This document shows positions 11,925 through 23,800 of a DNA stretch of 64,000 bases, in pieces; the first letter of the stretch is position 1, and every line of letters starts with the position of its first letter. This stretch comes from Mikania micrantha (Eukaryota > Streptophyta > Magnoliopsida > Asterales > Asteraceae). The DNA lies in the NCBI GenBank assembly GCA_009363875.1, contig CM018680.1, positions 60,872,700 to 60,936,699 of the forward strand, in the 5' to 3' direction. The position numbers and the translations under genes were made by a program. The notes beneath the pieces were generated by a model. It made no database searches, was not told where the DNA came from, and saw nothing but the letters and a program-made list of their open reading frames with translations.

Positions 11925-13227
11925 CTGAGAAAACATGTAATTTAAACAAAGTCAACACTAGGTTGGTGAGTTCATAAGTAAGTAAATTGAAAACCATTGA
12001 TCTGATCATGCACACATTCACAATGATATAATTGTTGCTTGTATACTTGTTTCACCTGTTCCACCCAATGGCCTCTCCTTAGTTATATGTACAAGTAGTA
12101 TATCACCTAACTAAGTATGCTTATATATAGGGAATCACGAAAGGGTCAAGCCCAGACGCTATCCCACCACATACTCAACCAAGTTCCACACCACTTGCGA
12201 TACAACTAAAGATATCCATTTCCCAACTATCCGAATTGTCCGCTGTGTAATCATATGTAGAATAATAATATAGTAAGAGGGGTTTAGTCATCAAACCGAA
12301 GTATTGATAAACCCTCGTTAAATTAAGGAATTTAGATTATTTAAATCTGATCCTTATATTATTCTATTACTTGTAAGGTTAACTTTTATGATACACTTTT
12401 AATTTAATTAAAAGTATTAGTTAACTGTTCATCATATGTCTCCAAATGCAACGTATAGAATCCGAATGGAATCCATTTTAATCCTCACGTAATCAGATTA
12501 AAATGCATTCCATTCTCTCCTATCCCGCCGTGTGATCCCAAAGTTTCAGTGTGGGATTGTATCATGTGATTAACAAAGTCGAATAAGAACTTGTCTTATT
12601 ACGTTATGATAATCGGGTGTAAATGACAAGAATCCCATGAAGTTACGTTATCATGATCATCATTTACTGAATCCATGTGTTCCCAAAGTATCCGTGTGGG
12701 AATGTTCTCGTGTGTTTAACAAAGTCGAATAAGAACTTGTCTTATTACGTTATGTTAAATGTGTGTAAATGACAAGAATCCCATGAAGTTACGTTATCAT
12801 GACCGTCATTTACTGTAAATGATAAGAATCCCATGAAGTTACGTTATCATGACCATCATTTACTGAATCCATGTGTTCCCAAAGTATCCATGAGGGAATG
12901 TTCTCATTTTACAGTTAAGTGTAGATTGTTTAAGTACTTGATCATGTGGAAATAACTAAGTGTTATAAGTTTAATCTCATAACTAAGTTATTATAATGTG
13001 TTGATGATTAAGAATTATCTTATCATAATCATATGAGTTTCCCTGTTGTCTCATAATCATACAAGCATGCATACAATGATAATCGATAATAAACAATTTA
13101 ATATTATCAAATCAAAGTATAAATAACATGTTAAGCAACTTTTAAATAAATAAAAGCAAACATGTTTCTCAGCCCCGAGAGTTAAAATCAGTAAAGATTT
13201 AAAGTAAAAGGGGGCATATGAACTCAC
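11925..13227 (-). other. Putative LTR leader intron (family C, left copy)
   Basis: Minus-strand donor AAG|GTGAGTTCATA at 13227 and acceptor TTTTCTCAG|G ending at 11925, 1,303 nt. The donor block (plus coordinates 13217-13228) pairs perfectly over 12 nt with the block at 11965-11976, which lies 39 nt before the acceptor end. The 146-bp tandem repeats fall inside it. Splicing is inferred. Confidence 0.55.
12536..12905 (-). repeat. 146-bp tandem repeats in the left LTR of element C
   Basis: The words TCCCAAAGT, AAAGTCGAATAAGAACTTG and AAGAATCCCATGAAGTTACG recur with a period of about 146 bp, with an extra 49-bp partial unit. The right LTR carries the same array near 21842-22211. Confidence 0.85.
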
Positions 13228-13379
13228 CTTGTAGTTGTTGTGTTTGACTTAGCTTAAACAAGAATGTACGCGCTCTTGATTGTGCTTGAGTGTATTTTCA
13301 CGATCCTGTATTGATTTCACGATGTTCAAAACTTATTAGTATGAATTTTAGGGATATTATGTGTATGTATGTGTTAGCC

Positions 13380-14510
13380 ATAAGCTTTGGCCAACACTTA
13401 AAGTCTTCGGTCTCTGTTGGCCCATCTTTATTTGTTATTGGTTCTTGTAATCCATAGACTTTCTTTGATTTATTCTTGTCTTATCTAGTTTGTATTAAAG
13501 CCCATTTGTAGTTTCATGAAGTCATGTTATAAGTTACAAGACTTTGTTGCAAAAAGTGCCGTTTTGGTAGTAATCCCTTGGTTATCATACGTATTAGTGT
13601 TGAGTTAAAGAGTTACAATAGTTCTTTAGTCATGTGGGCCAACAACTTAAGTTGGGCCAATGATATTGGGTGTTGAATCATAAAGGCCTTGCCAAAGTTA
13701 CAAAAGCTAGAGTTCAAGTGACTTTGTGGGCCTTGATTGGGCCTCTAAGGAATTTATTGGGCCAAAGGTGGGCCTAGGCAATATTTGTTAGGCCTAAAGT
13801 CAAAAGGGGCTGTAGGAATCAAAAGTGGGCCAGAAATAGGTTGTTGGCCAAGTTCATAGCAAAGTGGCTCCAAAAATGAGGACAAGGGCCTCAAAATAGG
13901 CCTCGGATTAGTCTCTGTGGGACTCGGGCTGATTTTGCTGGGCCCAATGAGTTTTGTCTCGGGCCTTCACCAATAAAGTTCATGGGCCAAGCTGGGCCTT
14001 GCTTACATGGGCTGAAACAATTGTGGGCCCAGAATTCGGATTTGCTGGGCCAGAATCGTGGCCTTGGGCCCAAAAATAGTGAGTTTTGTGTAGTAAACTG
14101 TTTGCTGAAAGATTTAGCAGCAATTTAGCTTGGGCCTATAATGGGCCGATTGAATTTGATGTTGGGCCTAGAGGAAAACGAGTGGGCCTCGACTAAAGAG
14201 TCTTTGGGCCTGTAGTAGGCCTAATAAGCCTACGGTTGGGCTGTTAAAGGTTGTTGGATCAAAAGAGGTTATGGTCCAGTTACACCTCATGGGCCTGTTC
14301 ATTTTATGTTGGGCCTGGATCAATATCCTACTGGGCCTGAAGCAAGGTGGGTTGTAGAAGGGGTGTAGGTCACTGCTGGGCTTCTCAATAACGAACTGGG
14401 CCTGTTAATCACATGCTGGGCCTCAAAGGAACTGATGGCCTGAGTAAAAGGCTATTGGGCCATCAACAACTAGTTGGACCTAAGAAAACCGTTGGCCCCT
14501 TCGTGTTGTT
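13380..14510 (-). repeat. GGGCC-word cluster in LTR C (left copy)
   Basis: More than 30 copies of TGGGCC, GGGCCT or close variants occur in about 1.1 kb without a fixed period (right LTR: 22686-23816). TGGGCC/T is also the site II element of plant promoters, but a role here is unproven. The 60-aa open frame at 13891-14073 is a by-product of this composition. Confidence 0.75.
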
Positions 14511-14539
14511 GATTGATTCTCTAGCAATTGAAAGATTCT

Positions 14540-14890
14540 GAGATCCAGAACTTGGTCGACTACCATGGGCGAATGAGGCAAGGTTGAACCCTAAAAGGTG
14601 GCGAATGAAGGGTAGTTCTAATGGGACATGGTGGCGACTGACAACCTGCCGAAGGGTGGTGGTGGTCGAATGGTATATGTCGAATGAAAGGAGTCATTCG
14701 GTGGTTATGGTCGAATGATGAACTGGCGAATGGCAGGCATGCACCCAAACGAATGAGTGCCGAAAGGGGATGGGCGAATGAGCCTTTGTACCGGCGAAAG
14801 GCTGGTTCGGTCGGCCTATCCTTGGCCATTCGGCAGACCTTCATTCGCCGATCTGAAGATGTCACTCGCTGGTTCGTTGGTCGGGCCCAC
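14540..14890 (-). repeat. CGAATG-word cluster in LTR C (left copy)
   Basis: The hexamer CGAATG (CATTCG in the element's sense) and GCCGAA variants recur more than 15 times in about 350 bp (right LTR: 23846-24196). It lies just downstream of the TATA-like box in sense orientation. The solo LTR at 44.5-45.0 kb has a different word, CGAACC, in the same place. Confidence 0.75.
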
Positions 14891-16050
14891 CCAGATCATC
14901 CCATGGTGATTTCTCTGGGTTTGTGTTTGTAGAAGTCATTTTCGAAGGGGTTGGGTCAAGGGAATAGAAGTAGCACCAGTTAAGATGGAGGCTATACAAA
15001 AAGGTATAGAAACCCTAATTTTCGAATTCTTAGCAGTCGTATACCTCGATTTTGAGTGGGTTTCACCTCCGATCTGTTGTACTTTCGTGTAGAGGGTGAT
15101 GAGAGCTTCGTGTAGGTTCAAAAATGGGTGAATTTGGTGAAGAAATGAGAAAGTTATGGAGGAGAGAAGGTGAGAAATGGGGGGTTTTCTTCACAACCGG
15201 AAAATGGGATTTTGGGAAGAAGATGGAGGAGAAAATGAGAGAAATACACTCATTTAAGTGTATTTATACCCCGAGGGGGTTCGGGTTCGTTTTCGTTGCT
15301 CGGTTCGTAATTTCGTACGTTTTCCGGAAAATTACGCGTAATTTAAATGGATTTAAATAAAAGGATTAAATTTAATTATTTTGATGAGTTTCAAAATTGT
15401 AAAATGTTATTTATTTTATTTTATTAAATTATTTTCGTTCGTGACGTGTTTTCGTTTTCGTTTCGTCAGATCGCGTCACCTTCGCGCGTAATTCATTCGA
15501 ATCGTCACCCGAACGAATACGACGATGGTTTTGCTTTCTGACTTTTGTTTTCTACTTTTCAGTCATTATTTCAGAACTCTAAGCTCACAGATATGTTTGT
15601 GTGAATCGTCACCCACGCAAACACACTGTCAGTTCGTTATTCTGAAATAACACTGTATTTGGGTTTAAATTGTGTTTCCTCACTGTCGGACTCAACTAAA
15701 CATCATGATTTCACATTGTTTTTGTACTGACTTGTCGGTCATCTGATTCCTGTCATCTGTGGACATCAGATCGCAACCGATATGTTTCTGAATATCGTTT
15801 GAATACTGTTGTTTCTCATGGTTTGTTGTGTTAACTGTAATTAAGTTTTCACTTAATAAACACAACTAGTGTTTCAAATGTACGTTGTACTTAATGTATT
15901 TAAGTTTATACGAAAATACGTACAACGATTTCTTGTATTTAGGATTCTGTTAATACAAGTATTGATTAAGCTTGCGTATGTACACATAGAATAAGGTGAA
16001 AGTACACATACCGTACGGACTTGCCGGACGATCTGGCACTTGCTGTTACA

Positions 16051-16063
16051 GTCTCCCCTTGTT
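16051..16063 (-). other. Polypurine tract of element C
   Basis: On the minus strand ACAAGGGGAGAC directly precedes the 3' LTR start TGTAACAG. It is the plus-strand primer for reverse transcription. Confidence 0.85.
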
Positions 16064-16104
16064 AGAGAAATTTCGTACCGAAATTTAAGCATCAAAGTCG
16101 GGTT

Positions 16105-19100
16105 TCAATTCTCGAACAGATGGGGATACTTTGCTTTCATGTTGTCCTCGCGTTCCCAGGTAAACTCTGGTCCACGCTTGGAGTTCCATCGAACCTTTAC
16201 AATAGGGATACGGCTTCGTTTCAGTCTCTTGACTTCACATTCCATAATCTCTATAGGTTCTTCAATGAAATGTAGCTGTTCATCAATTTGTATCTCTTCC
16301 AATGGTATGATCAATGTTTCATCTGCTAGACACCTCTTGAGATTTGATACATGGAATACATCGTGTACTCCGCTGAGTTCATCAGGAAGTCTGAGTCTGT
16401 ATGCCACAGGACCTATGCGTTGAGTGATCTCAAACGGTCCGACATACCGAGGTGCTAGTTTGCCTTTAGCCCCAAAACGAACTACGCCTTTCCATGGGGA
16501 CACTTTCAACATGACTCGGTCACCCACATCAAATTCCAAAGGCTTGCACCGTTTGTCTGCGTAACTCTTTTGGCGGCTACGTGTCGCTTGTAATCGTCGT
16601 TGTATCTGGGATATCTTATCCGTAGTTTCCTGAATAAGTTCAGGCCCAGTTATTCTGTTGTCTCCCACTTCGGTCCAACAAATTGGAGACCGACATTTTC
16701 TACCGTATAGTGCTTCAAACGGAGCACATCCAATGCTACTGTGGTAGCTATTGTTGTAGGAGAACTCAATGAGTGGTAAATGTGAGTCCCAACTTCCACC
16801 GAAGTCTAGGATGCATGTTCTCAACATATCCTCTAGGGTTTGAATAGTGCACTCGCTTTGTCCATCCGTTTGTGGATGATAAGCAGTGCTCAAGTTAACA
16901 CTTGTCCCTAAGGATTGTTGCAATGATTGCCAGAACCGCGAAGTGAATCGACTGTCCCGGTCTGAAATAATAGATAATGGCACACCGTGCCTCACTACTA
17001 TCTCATCAATGTATAGTCTTGCAAGTTTCTCCATCTTATATGTCTCTCTGATCGGCAAGAAGTGTGCGGATTTGGTCAATCGATCAATGATGACCCAAAT
17101 AGAATCATATCCGCTGGAAGTGCGGGGTAGCTTGGTAATGAAATCCATAGCTATTTGCTCCCACTTCCATTGTGGTATCTCCGGTTGTTCCAGCAAACCC
17201 GAAGGTTTCTGGTGTTCAGCTTTGACTTTGGCACATGTAATACATTTACCAACATAAGTGGCAATGTCTTTCTTCATACCCGGCCACCAATAAAATGACC
17301 TAAGATCTTGGTACATCTTATCGGCACCAGGATGAACTGAGTAACGTGACTTGTGTGCCTCGTCAAGTATAAGTGTCCGAAGTTCATCTACAGCTGGAAT
17401 CCAAACACGGTCCAGGTAATAGATAACTCCGTCTTGTTTTGTCTTGAAGTGTTTCTCGGCTCCACAATCGAGCTCTCGTTTCAAATTGTTTCTTGCCACT
17501 GCTTCTCGTTGTGCTTGTAAAATGTGATCTCTCAAACTTGTTTGCACCGTCATTCCCATAGCGCGAACGCGTAAGGGTTTGACTCTTTCTTTCCGACTCA
17601 AAGCATCTGCAACAACATTTGCTTTGCCCGGATGGTATTTGATCACACAATCGTAATCGTTCAGGAGCTCAACCCAACGTCTCTGTCTCATGTTAAGCTC
17701 CTTCTGATCAAATATGTGCTGTAAACTCTTGTGATCTGTGAAGATAGTGCATTTGGTACCATAAAGGTAATGTCTCCAAATCTTTAGTGCAAAAACCACA
17801 GCTCCCAGTTCAAGATCATGCGTCGTGTAATTCTTCTCGTGTATCTTCAGCTGTCGTGAGGCATAAGCAATGACTTTGTCTCGTTGCATCAAAACACATC
17901 CGAGTCCCTGATGGGAAGCATCACAGTAAACTACAAAGTCATCACTGCCTTCTGGGAGTGTTAGGATTGGAGCATTGCACAATCTTTGTTTCAGTGTCTG
18001 GAATGCCTCTTCTTGTTTATGAGTCCACACAAAAGGTTCAGACTTCTGTGTGAGTTTGGTGAGAGGCAAGGCTATCTTAGAGAAATTCGAAATGAATCTC
18101 CTGTAATAACCTGCCAATCCCAAAAATGATCGGATCTCTGTCGGTGTCGTAGGCACATCCCAGTTCTTGATTGCTTCTATCTTGGCAGGATCCACATGAA
18201 TACCATCACTGTTAATCACGTGACCCAAAAATTGAACTTCCCTTAACCAAAATTCACACTTGGAGAATTTGGCATAGAGTCGTTCTTCTTTCAGAAGCTC
18301 CAAAACTGTCTTGAGGTGTTGCTCGTGTTCCTTCTTGTTCTTCGAATAAATCAGTATATCATCAATAAAGACGATAACAAACTGATCTAGATACGGCTTG
18401 CACACCCGGTTCATCAAGTCCATGAACACAGCCGGTGCGTTCGTCAATCCGAGGCATCACCATGAATTCGTAATGACCATATCGGGTACGGAAGGCCGTC
18501 TTTGGTATGTCTTCCTCTTGAATCCGGAGCAGGTGATAGCCTGATCTCAGGTCTATCTTCGGAAAGTACTGTGCTCCTTGTAACTGATCAAACAAATCAT
18601 CAATCCTCGGTAACGGGTACCGATTCTTGATGGTGAGTTTGTTGAGCTCTCGATAATCAATGCACATCCTGAAAGTTCCATCCTTCTTTTTGACAAAAAG
18701 AACCGGAGCTCCCCACGGGGAAAAGCTCGGTCGGATGAATCCTTTATCGAGAAGTTCTTGCAACTGGTTAGACAACTCTTGCATCTCCGATGGTGCGAGT
18801 CTATAGGGAGACTTGGCTACAGGAGTTGCTCCCGGAATCAAATCGATTCGGAACTGCACCGATCTCTCGGGTGGTAGTCCCGGTAAGTCATCCGGAAATA
18901 CTTCTGCAAAATCTCTCACAACTGGCACATCTTGAATCTTGATTGTTTTCTTGTCTTTCTGAATCACATGAGCTAGAAATGCAACACATTGTTTCCGTAA
19001 GTACTTGCGAGCTTTCATGCACGAAATTATCTTGACACTGCGTTTCGCTTGGTCTCCACGAATCTCCAAGACCTCATTGTTCTCCATAGGAATACGTAGT

Positions 19101-20692
19101 AGTTTATCGGAACAGATGAACTCAACTCGGTTAAGAGATAGCCAATCCATTCCGATGATGATGTCGAAACTGCCCAGCTCCATCGGTATCAAGTCGATGG
19201 AAAATGTATGATCACCAAGTGTTAGTGGGCAATTTCTAAGTACTATGTCAACTGAAATCTGTTTGCCATTAGCTATCTCAATAGTATAAGGGGAGTCTAA
19301 TGATTCCTCAACATGATTAAGATGGCTAGCAAAATCGGATGAGATAAAACTCTGATCCGCACCAGTATCAAATAATATAGAGGCATAGAAATCAGATAGA
19401 AGAAATGTACCCGTAATGACGTTCGGGTCTTGTCTAGCTGCAGCAGCCCCTATCTGAAAGGCTCGTCCTCTTGGTGCTTGAGCCCCTTGTTGATTTCTCT
19501 TGGGACAATCCCGAGAGAAGTGACCAGGTTCACCACAGTTGTAGCAAGACCTGTGATCAGCAGCAGCAGTGGTAGCTGCATTGTTGTTCCTGTTTTGAGT
19601 CCTCTGACTCCTGCAGTAATTTGTTGTATGACCAAATCTCCCACAGTTGGTGCAATGTCTGCACGGGACATTTGGTAGATGATGAAACTGACACGAGTTG
19701 CACAAAGGGGCTGTGCCAGTGTATGGCTTCTTGACCTGCAGTGGTGGTGGTTGATTAATCATCGGAGCTTGAGTAGTAGCAGCAAAGTTTCTGACCACCT
19801 TCTGTTTCTTTTCCGGCCTCTTATCCGGCTTTCTTGAAGTTCCAGCTTTGGCTGAGTCAGCCTCTTTCTTGAGTGCCCCAGTGGCAACCATCATGTCAGT
19901 CAAAGATGCTGACAAAGTAACAGCTAACTCCATAGTCTTTGGATGAGCAGAAATCACATGCCCTCGGATACAGGGCGGCAATCCACCAACATATCGCTCT
20001 ATCCTTTTCTCGAGTGTTGGCACCACGTCAGGTGCCAATGTAGCAAGCTCATGAAATCTTGTAGTGTAAGCCAGGTGCCCACCACCAATCATCTCCAGAT
20101 TGAGCAGTTCAGTCTCAACCTTTTTCAGCTCATTCCTTGGGCAAAACTCTGCCCTCAGTAGTGCCTTGAAATCATCCCAGGGCATAGACAGAGCCTCATC
20201 CCTGCCCCTTGTCTGAACTTGAGCGTTCCACCAAGTTAACGCCCGTTTGTTGAATGAGCCCGCATCATACTTCACTTTATACTGATCAGGACAGTTACTG
20301 ATCTCCAGAGTTGTCTCCATCTTTTCAATCCATTGGATTAATCCAACGGCTCCCTCGCTGCCACTAAAGCTTGGTGGCTTACACCCTACAAAGTTTTTGT
20401 AGGAGTAGTCCTGGTGATGTCTGGTGTTACCACTGCCTTCCCCCGATGAGTTGGCAAGGTTGTTGCTGTTGTTGCTTTTGATCCTGATCATCATATCAGG
20501 AATCACTTCCTTTAGTTGACTGGTCAACAGTGTGGCCAGTGCTATCGTAGCAGGGTCCAGCTGATGGTTGGGTGGTGGCGGAGGAGGAGGAGGAGGTGGA
20601 GGTGGTGGTGAATGTGGAGGAGAGTCAGGTGGTGTTGGTGTCGAGGAGTGTGGTGATTAAGTCTGCGTAGTCGGTTGCTTCCTGGGCGGCAT
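16105..20692 (-). pseudogene. gag-pol of element C (chromovirus), two lesions
   Basis: The start ATG is at 20692-20690 (MPPRKQP), followed by a proline run, the gag core, two CX2CX4HX4C zinc knuckles (about 19660-19613 and 19550-19505), and protease DTGA near 19360. RT (18800-18200) has the FIDD motif near 18365. RNase H follows with YCDAS near 17930. Integrase has an HHCC finger (about 17345-17230) and a D,D,E core (MDF near 17140, SDRDS near 16965, DGQSE near 16855). A GPF-type module and a chromodomain-like tail (WERED, KYPHLF) end at 16105. Lesions: TAA at codon 12 (20659-20657), and loss of two T in the RT codon after MP (between 18452 and 18453), which shifts the frame between VMP and LTNAP. 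Otherwise the length of about 1,500 residues is normal for Tekay elements. Some frame restoration by recoding cannot be excluded. Confidence 0.95.
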
Positions 20693-20852
20693 TCTGATCA
20701 TAACCGAAAGAAAATCGGTTAGTGCAGTGATCAGATGCGGAAAGCATATGCAAATAAGATCTTATGTCAGATAATATCTACATGAGGGTCCCTAGGTTAT
20801 AGTCTAGGCCAAACCGTTTATGCAATATGACCTATATTTCTCTATAACCATG

Positions 20853-20864
20853 GCTCTGATACCA
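20853..20864 (-). other. Primer binding site of element C
   Basis: On the minus strand TGGTATCAGAGC lies 3 nt after the 5' LTR end. It is complementary to the 3' end of initiator tRNA-Met, the usual plant gypsy primer. Confidence 0.95.
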
Positions 20865-20867
20865 ATC

Positions 20868-23800
20868 TGTCACACCCCGGGCCGGCGGGAACGGATCGTG
20901 TTTTCCCGTCGGGCGGAATGTTCCCGGGGCGCGATATCATTGAGTTGATAATCAAATGATCAGATTGTTTACATAGCACATGAGATATAAATGAGAAATG
21001 CTAATCATGACATGAATTAGAATTACAAAGTTAAATTACATTGTACATCATAATTTAACTAAGTAAATCTAATCAAAAAGAATCAATGAGTTTATATCTT
21101 GATCTGTACAAGATATACAAAAGTGATTCAATGTTCTGTCATATCAAAAGTATGCAATCAAAAGAAAGCTAGGTCTTCTATGAGTCCACTAGCTTATCAT
21201 TTGCATATAGTATCTACACCTGTTCGTCACCTGAGAAAACATGTAATTTAAACAAAGTCAACACTAGGTTGGTGAGTTCATAAGTAAGTAAATTGAAAAC
21301 CATTGATCTGATCATGCACACATTCACAATGATATAATTGTTGCTTGTATACTTGTTTCACCTGTTCCACCCAATGGCCTCTCCTTAGTTATATGTACAA
21401 GTAGTATATCACCTAACTAAGTATGCTTATATATAAGGAATCACGAAAGGGTCAAGCCCAGACGCTATCCCACCACATACTCAACCAAGTTCCACACCAC
21501 TTGCGATACAACTAAAGATATCCATTTCCCAACTATCCGAATTGTCCGCTGTGTAATCATATGTAGAATAATAATATAGTAAGAGGGGTTTAGTCATCAA
21601 ACCGAAGTATTGATAAACCCTCGTTAAATTAAGGAATTTAGATTATTTAAATCTGATCCTTATATTATTCTATTACTTGTAAGGTTAACTTTTATGATAC
21701 ACTTTTAATTTAATTAAAAGTATTAGTTAACTGTTCATCATATGTCTCCAAATGCAACGTATAGAATCCGAATGGAATCCATTTTAATCCTCACGTAATC
21801 AGATTAAAATGCATTCCATTCTCTCCTATCCCGCCGTGTGATCCCAAAGTTTCCGTGTGGGATTGTATCATGTGATTAACAAAGTCGAATAAGAACTTGT
21901 CTTATTACGTTATGATAATCGGGTGTAAATGACAAGAATCCCATGAAGTTACGTTATCATGATCATCATTTACTGAATCCATGTGTTCCCAAAGTATCCG
22001 TGTGGGAATGTTCTCGTGTGTTTAACAAAGTCGAATAAGAACTTGTCTTATTACGTTATGTTAAATGTGTGTAAATGACAAGAATCCCATGAAGTTACGT
22101 TATCATGACCGTCATTTACTGTAAATGATAAGAATCCCATGAAGTTACGTTATCATGACCATCATTTACTGAATCCATGTGTTCCCAAAGTATCCATGAG
22201 GGAATGTTCTCATTTTACAGTTAAGTGTAGATTGTTTAAGTACTTGATCATGTGGAAATAACTAAGTGTTATAAGTTTAATCTCATAACTAAGTTATTAT
22301 AATGTGTTGATGATTAAGAATTATCTTATCATAATCATATGAGTTTCCCTGTTGTCTCATAATCATACAAGCATGCATACAATGATAATCGATAATAAAC
22401 AATTTAATATTATCAAATCAAAGTATAAATAACATGTTAAGCAACTTTTAAATAAATAAAAGCAAACATGTTTCTCAGCCCCGAGAGTTAAAATCAGTAA
22501 AGATTTAAAGTAAAAGGGGGCATATGAACTCACCTTGTAGTTGTTGTGTTTGACTTAGCTTAAACAAGAATGTACGCGCTCTTGATTGTGCTTGAGTGTA
22601 TTTTCACGATCCTGTATTGATTTCACGATGTTCAAAACTTATTAGTATGAATTTTAGGGATATTATGTGTATGTATGTGTTAGCCATAAGCTTTGGCCAA
22701 CACTTAAAGTCTTCGGTCTCTGTTGGCCCATCTTTATTTGTTATTGGTTCTTGTAATCCATAGACTTTCTTTGATTTATTCTTGTCTTATCTAGTTTGTA
22801 TTAAAGCCCATTTGTAGTTTCATGAAGTCATGTTATAAGTTACAAGACTTTGTTGCAAAAAGTGCCGTTTTGGTAGTAATCCCTTGGTTATCATACGTAT
22901 TAGTGTTGAGTTAAAGAGTTACAATAGTTCTTTAGTCATGTGGGCCAACAACTTAAGTTGGGCCAATGATATTGGGTGTTGAATCATAAAGGCCTTGCCA
23001 AAGTTACAAAAGCTAGAGTTCAAGTGACTTTGTGGGCCTTGATTGGGCCTCTAAGGAATTTATTGGGCCAAAGGTGGGCCTAGGCAATATTTGTTAGGCC
23101 TAAAGTCAAAAGGGGCTGTAGGAATCAAAAGTGGGCCAGAAATAGGTTGTTGGCCAAGTTCATAGCAAAGTGGCTCCAAAAATGAGGACAAGGGCCTCAA
23201 AATAGGCCTCGGATTAGTCTCTGTGGGACTCGGGCTGATTTTGCTGGGCCCAATGAGTTTTGTCTCGGGCCTTCACCAATAAAGTTCATGGGCCAAGCTG
23301 GGCCTTGCTTACATGGGCTGAAACAATTGTGGGCCCAGAATTCGGATTTGCTGGGCCAGAATCGTGGCCTTGGGCCCAAAAATAGTGAGTTTTGTGTAGT
23401 AAACTGTTGGCTGAAAGATTTAGCAGCAATTTAGCTTGGGCCTATAATGGGCCGATTGAATTTGATGTTGGGCCTAGAGGAAAACGAGTGGGCCTCGACT
23501 AAAGAGTCTTTGGGCCTGTAGTAGGCCTAATAAGCCTACGGTTGGGCTGTTAAAGGTTGTTGGATCAAAAGAGGTTATGGTCCAGTTACACCTCATGGGC
23601 CTGTTCATTTTATGTTGGGCCTGGATCAATATCCTACTGGGCCTGAAGCAAGGTGGGTTGTAGAAGGGGTGTAGGTCACTGCTGGGCTTCTCAATAACGA
23701 ACTGGGCCTGTTAATCACATGCTGGGCCTCAAAGGAACTGATGGCCTGAGTAAAAGGCTATTGGGCCATCAACAACTAGTTGGACCTAAGAAAACCGTTG

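Larger units (their letters stand above)
11562..16050 (-). repeat. 3' LTR of element C
   Basis: In element orientation it starts TGTAACAGCAAGTGCC (16050) and ends CGGGGTGTGACA (11562). Sense layout: U3; TATA-like GGTATAAATA at 15261-15270; a CATTCG-rich block (14880-14560); a GGCCCA-rich block (14510-13380); a putative intron (13227-11925); then the R/U5 end. It is in the same family as the solo LTR at 43.3-47.8 kb. Confidence 0.95.

Noticed and set aside
14560..14932. Open frames of 80-101 residues on both strands, repeated at 23866-24238
   Set aside because: They arise from the CGAATG-word bias inside the LTR of element C, have no domain, and occur on both strands of the same DNA.
16040..16423. 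127-residue plus-strand frame
   Set aside because: Antisense shadow of the element C integrase and chromodomain tail.
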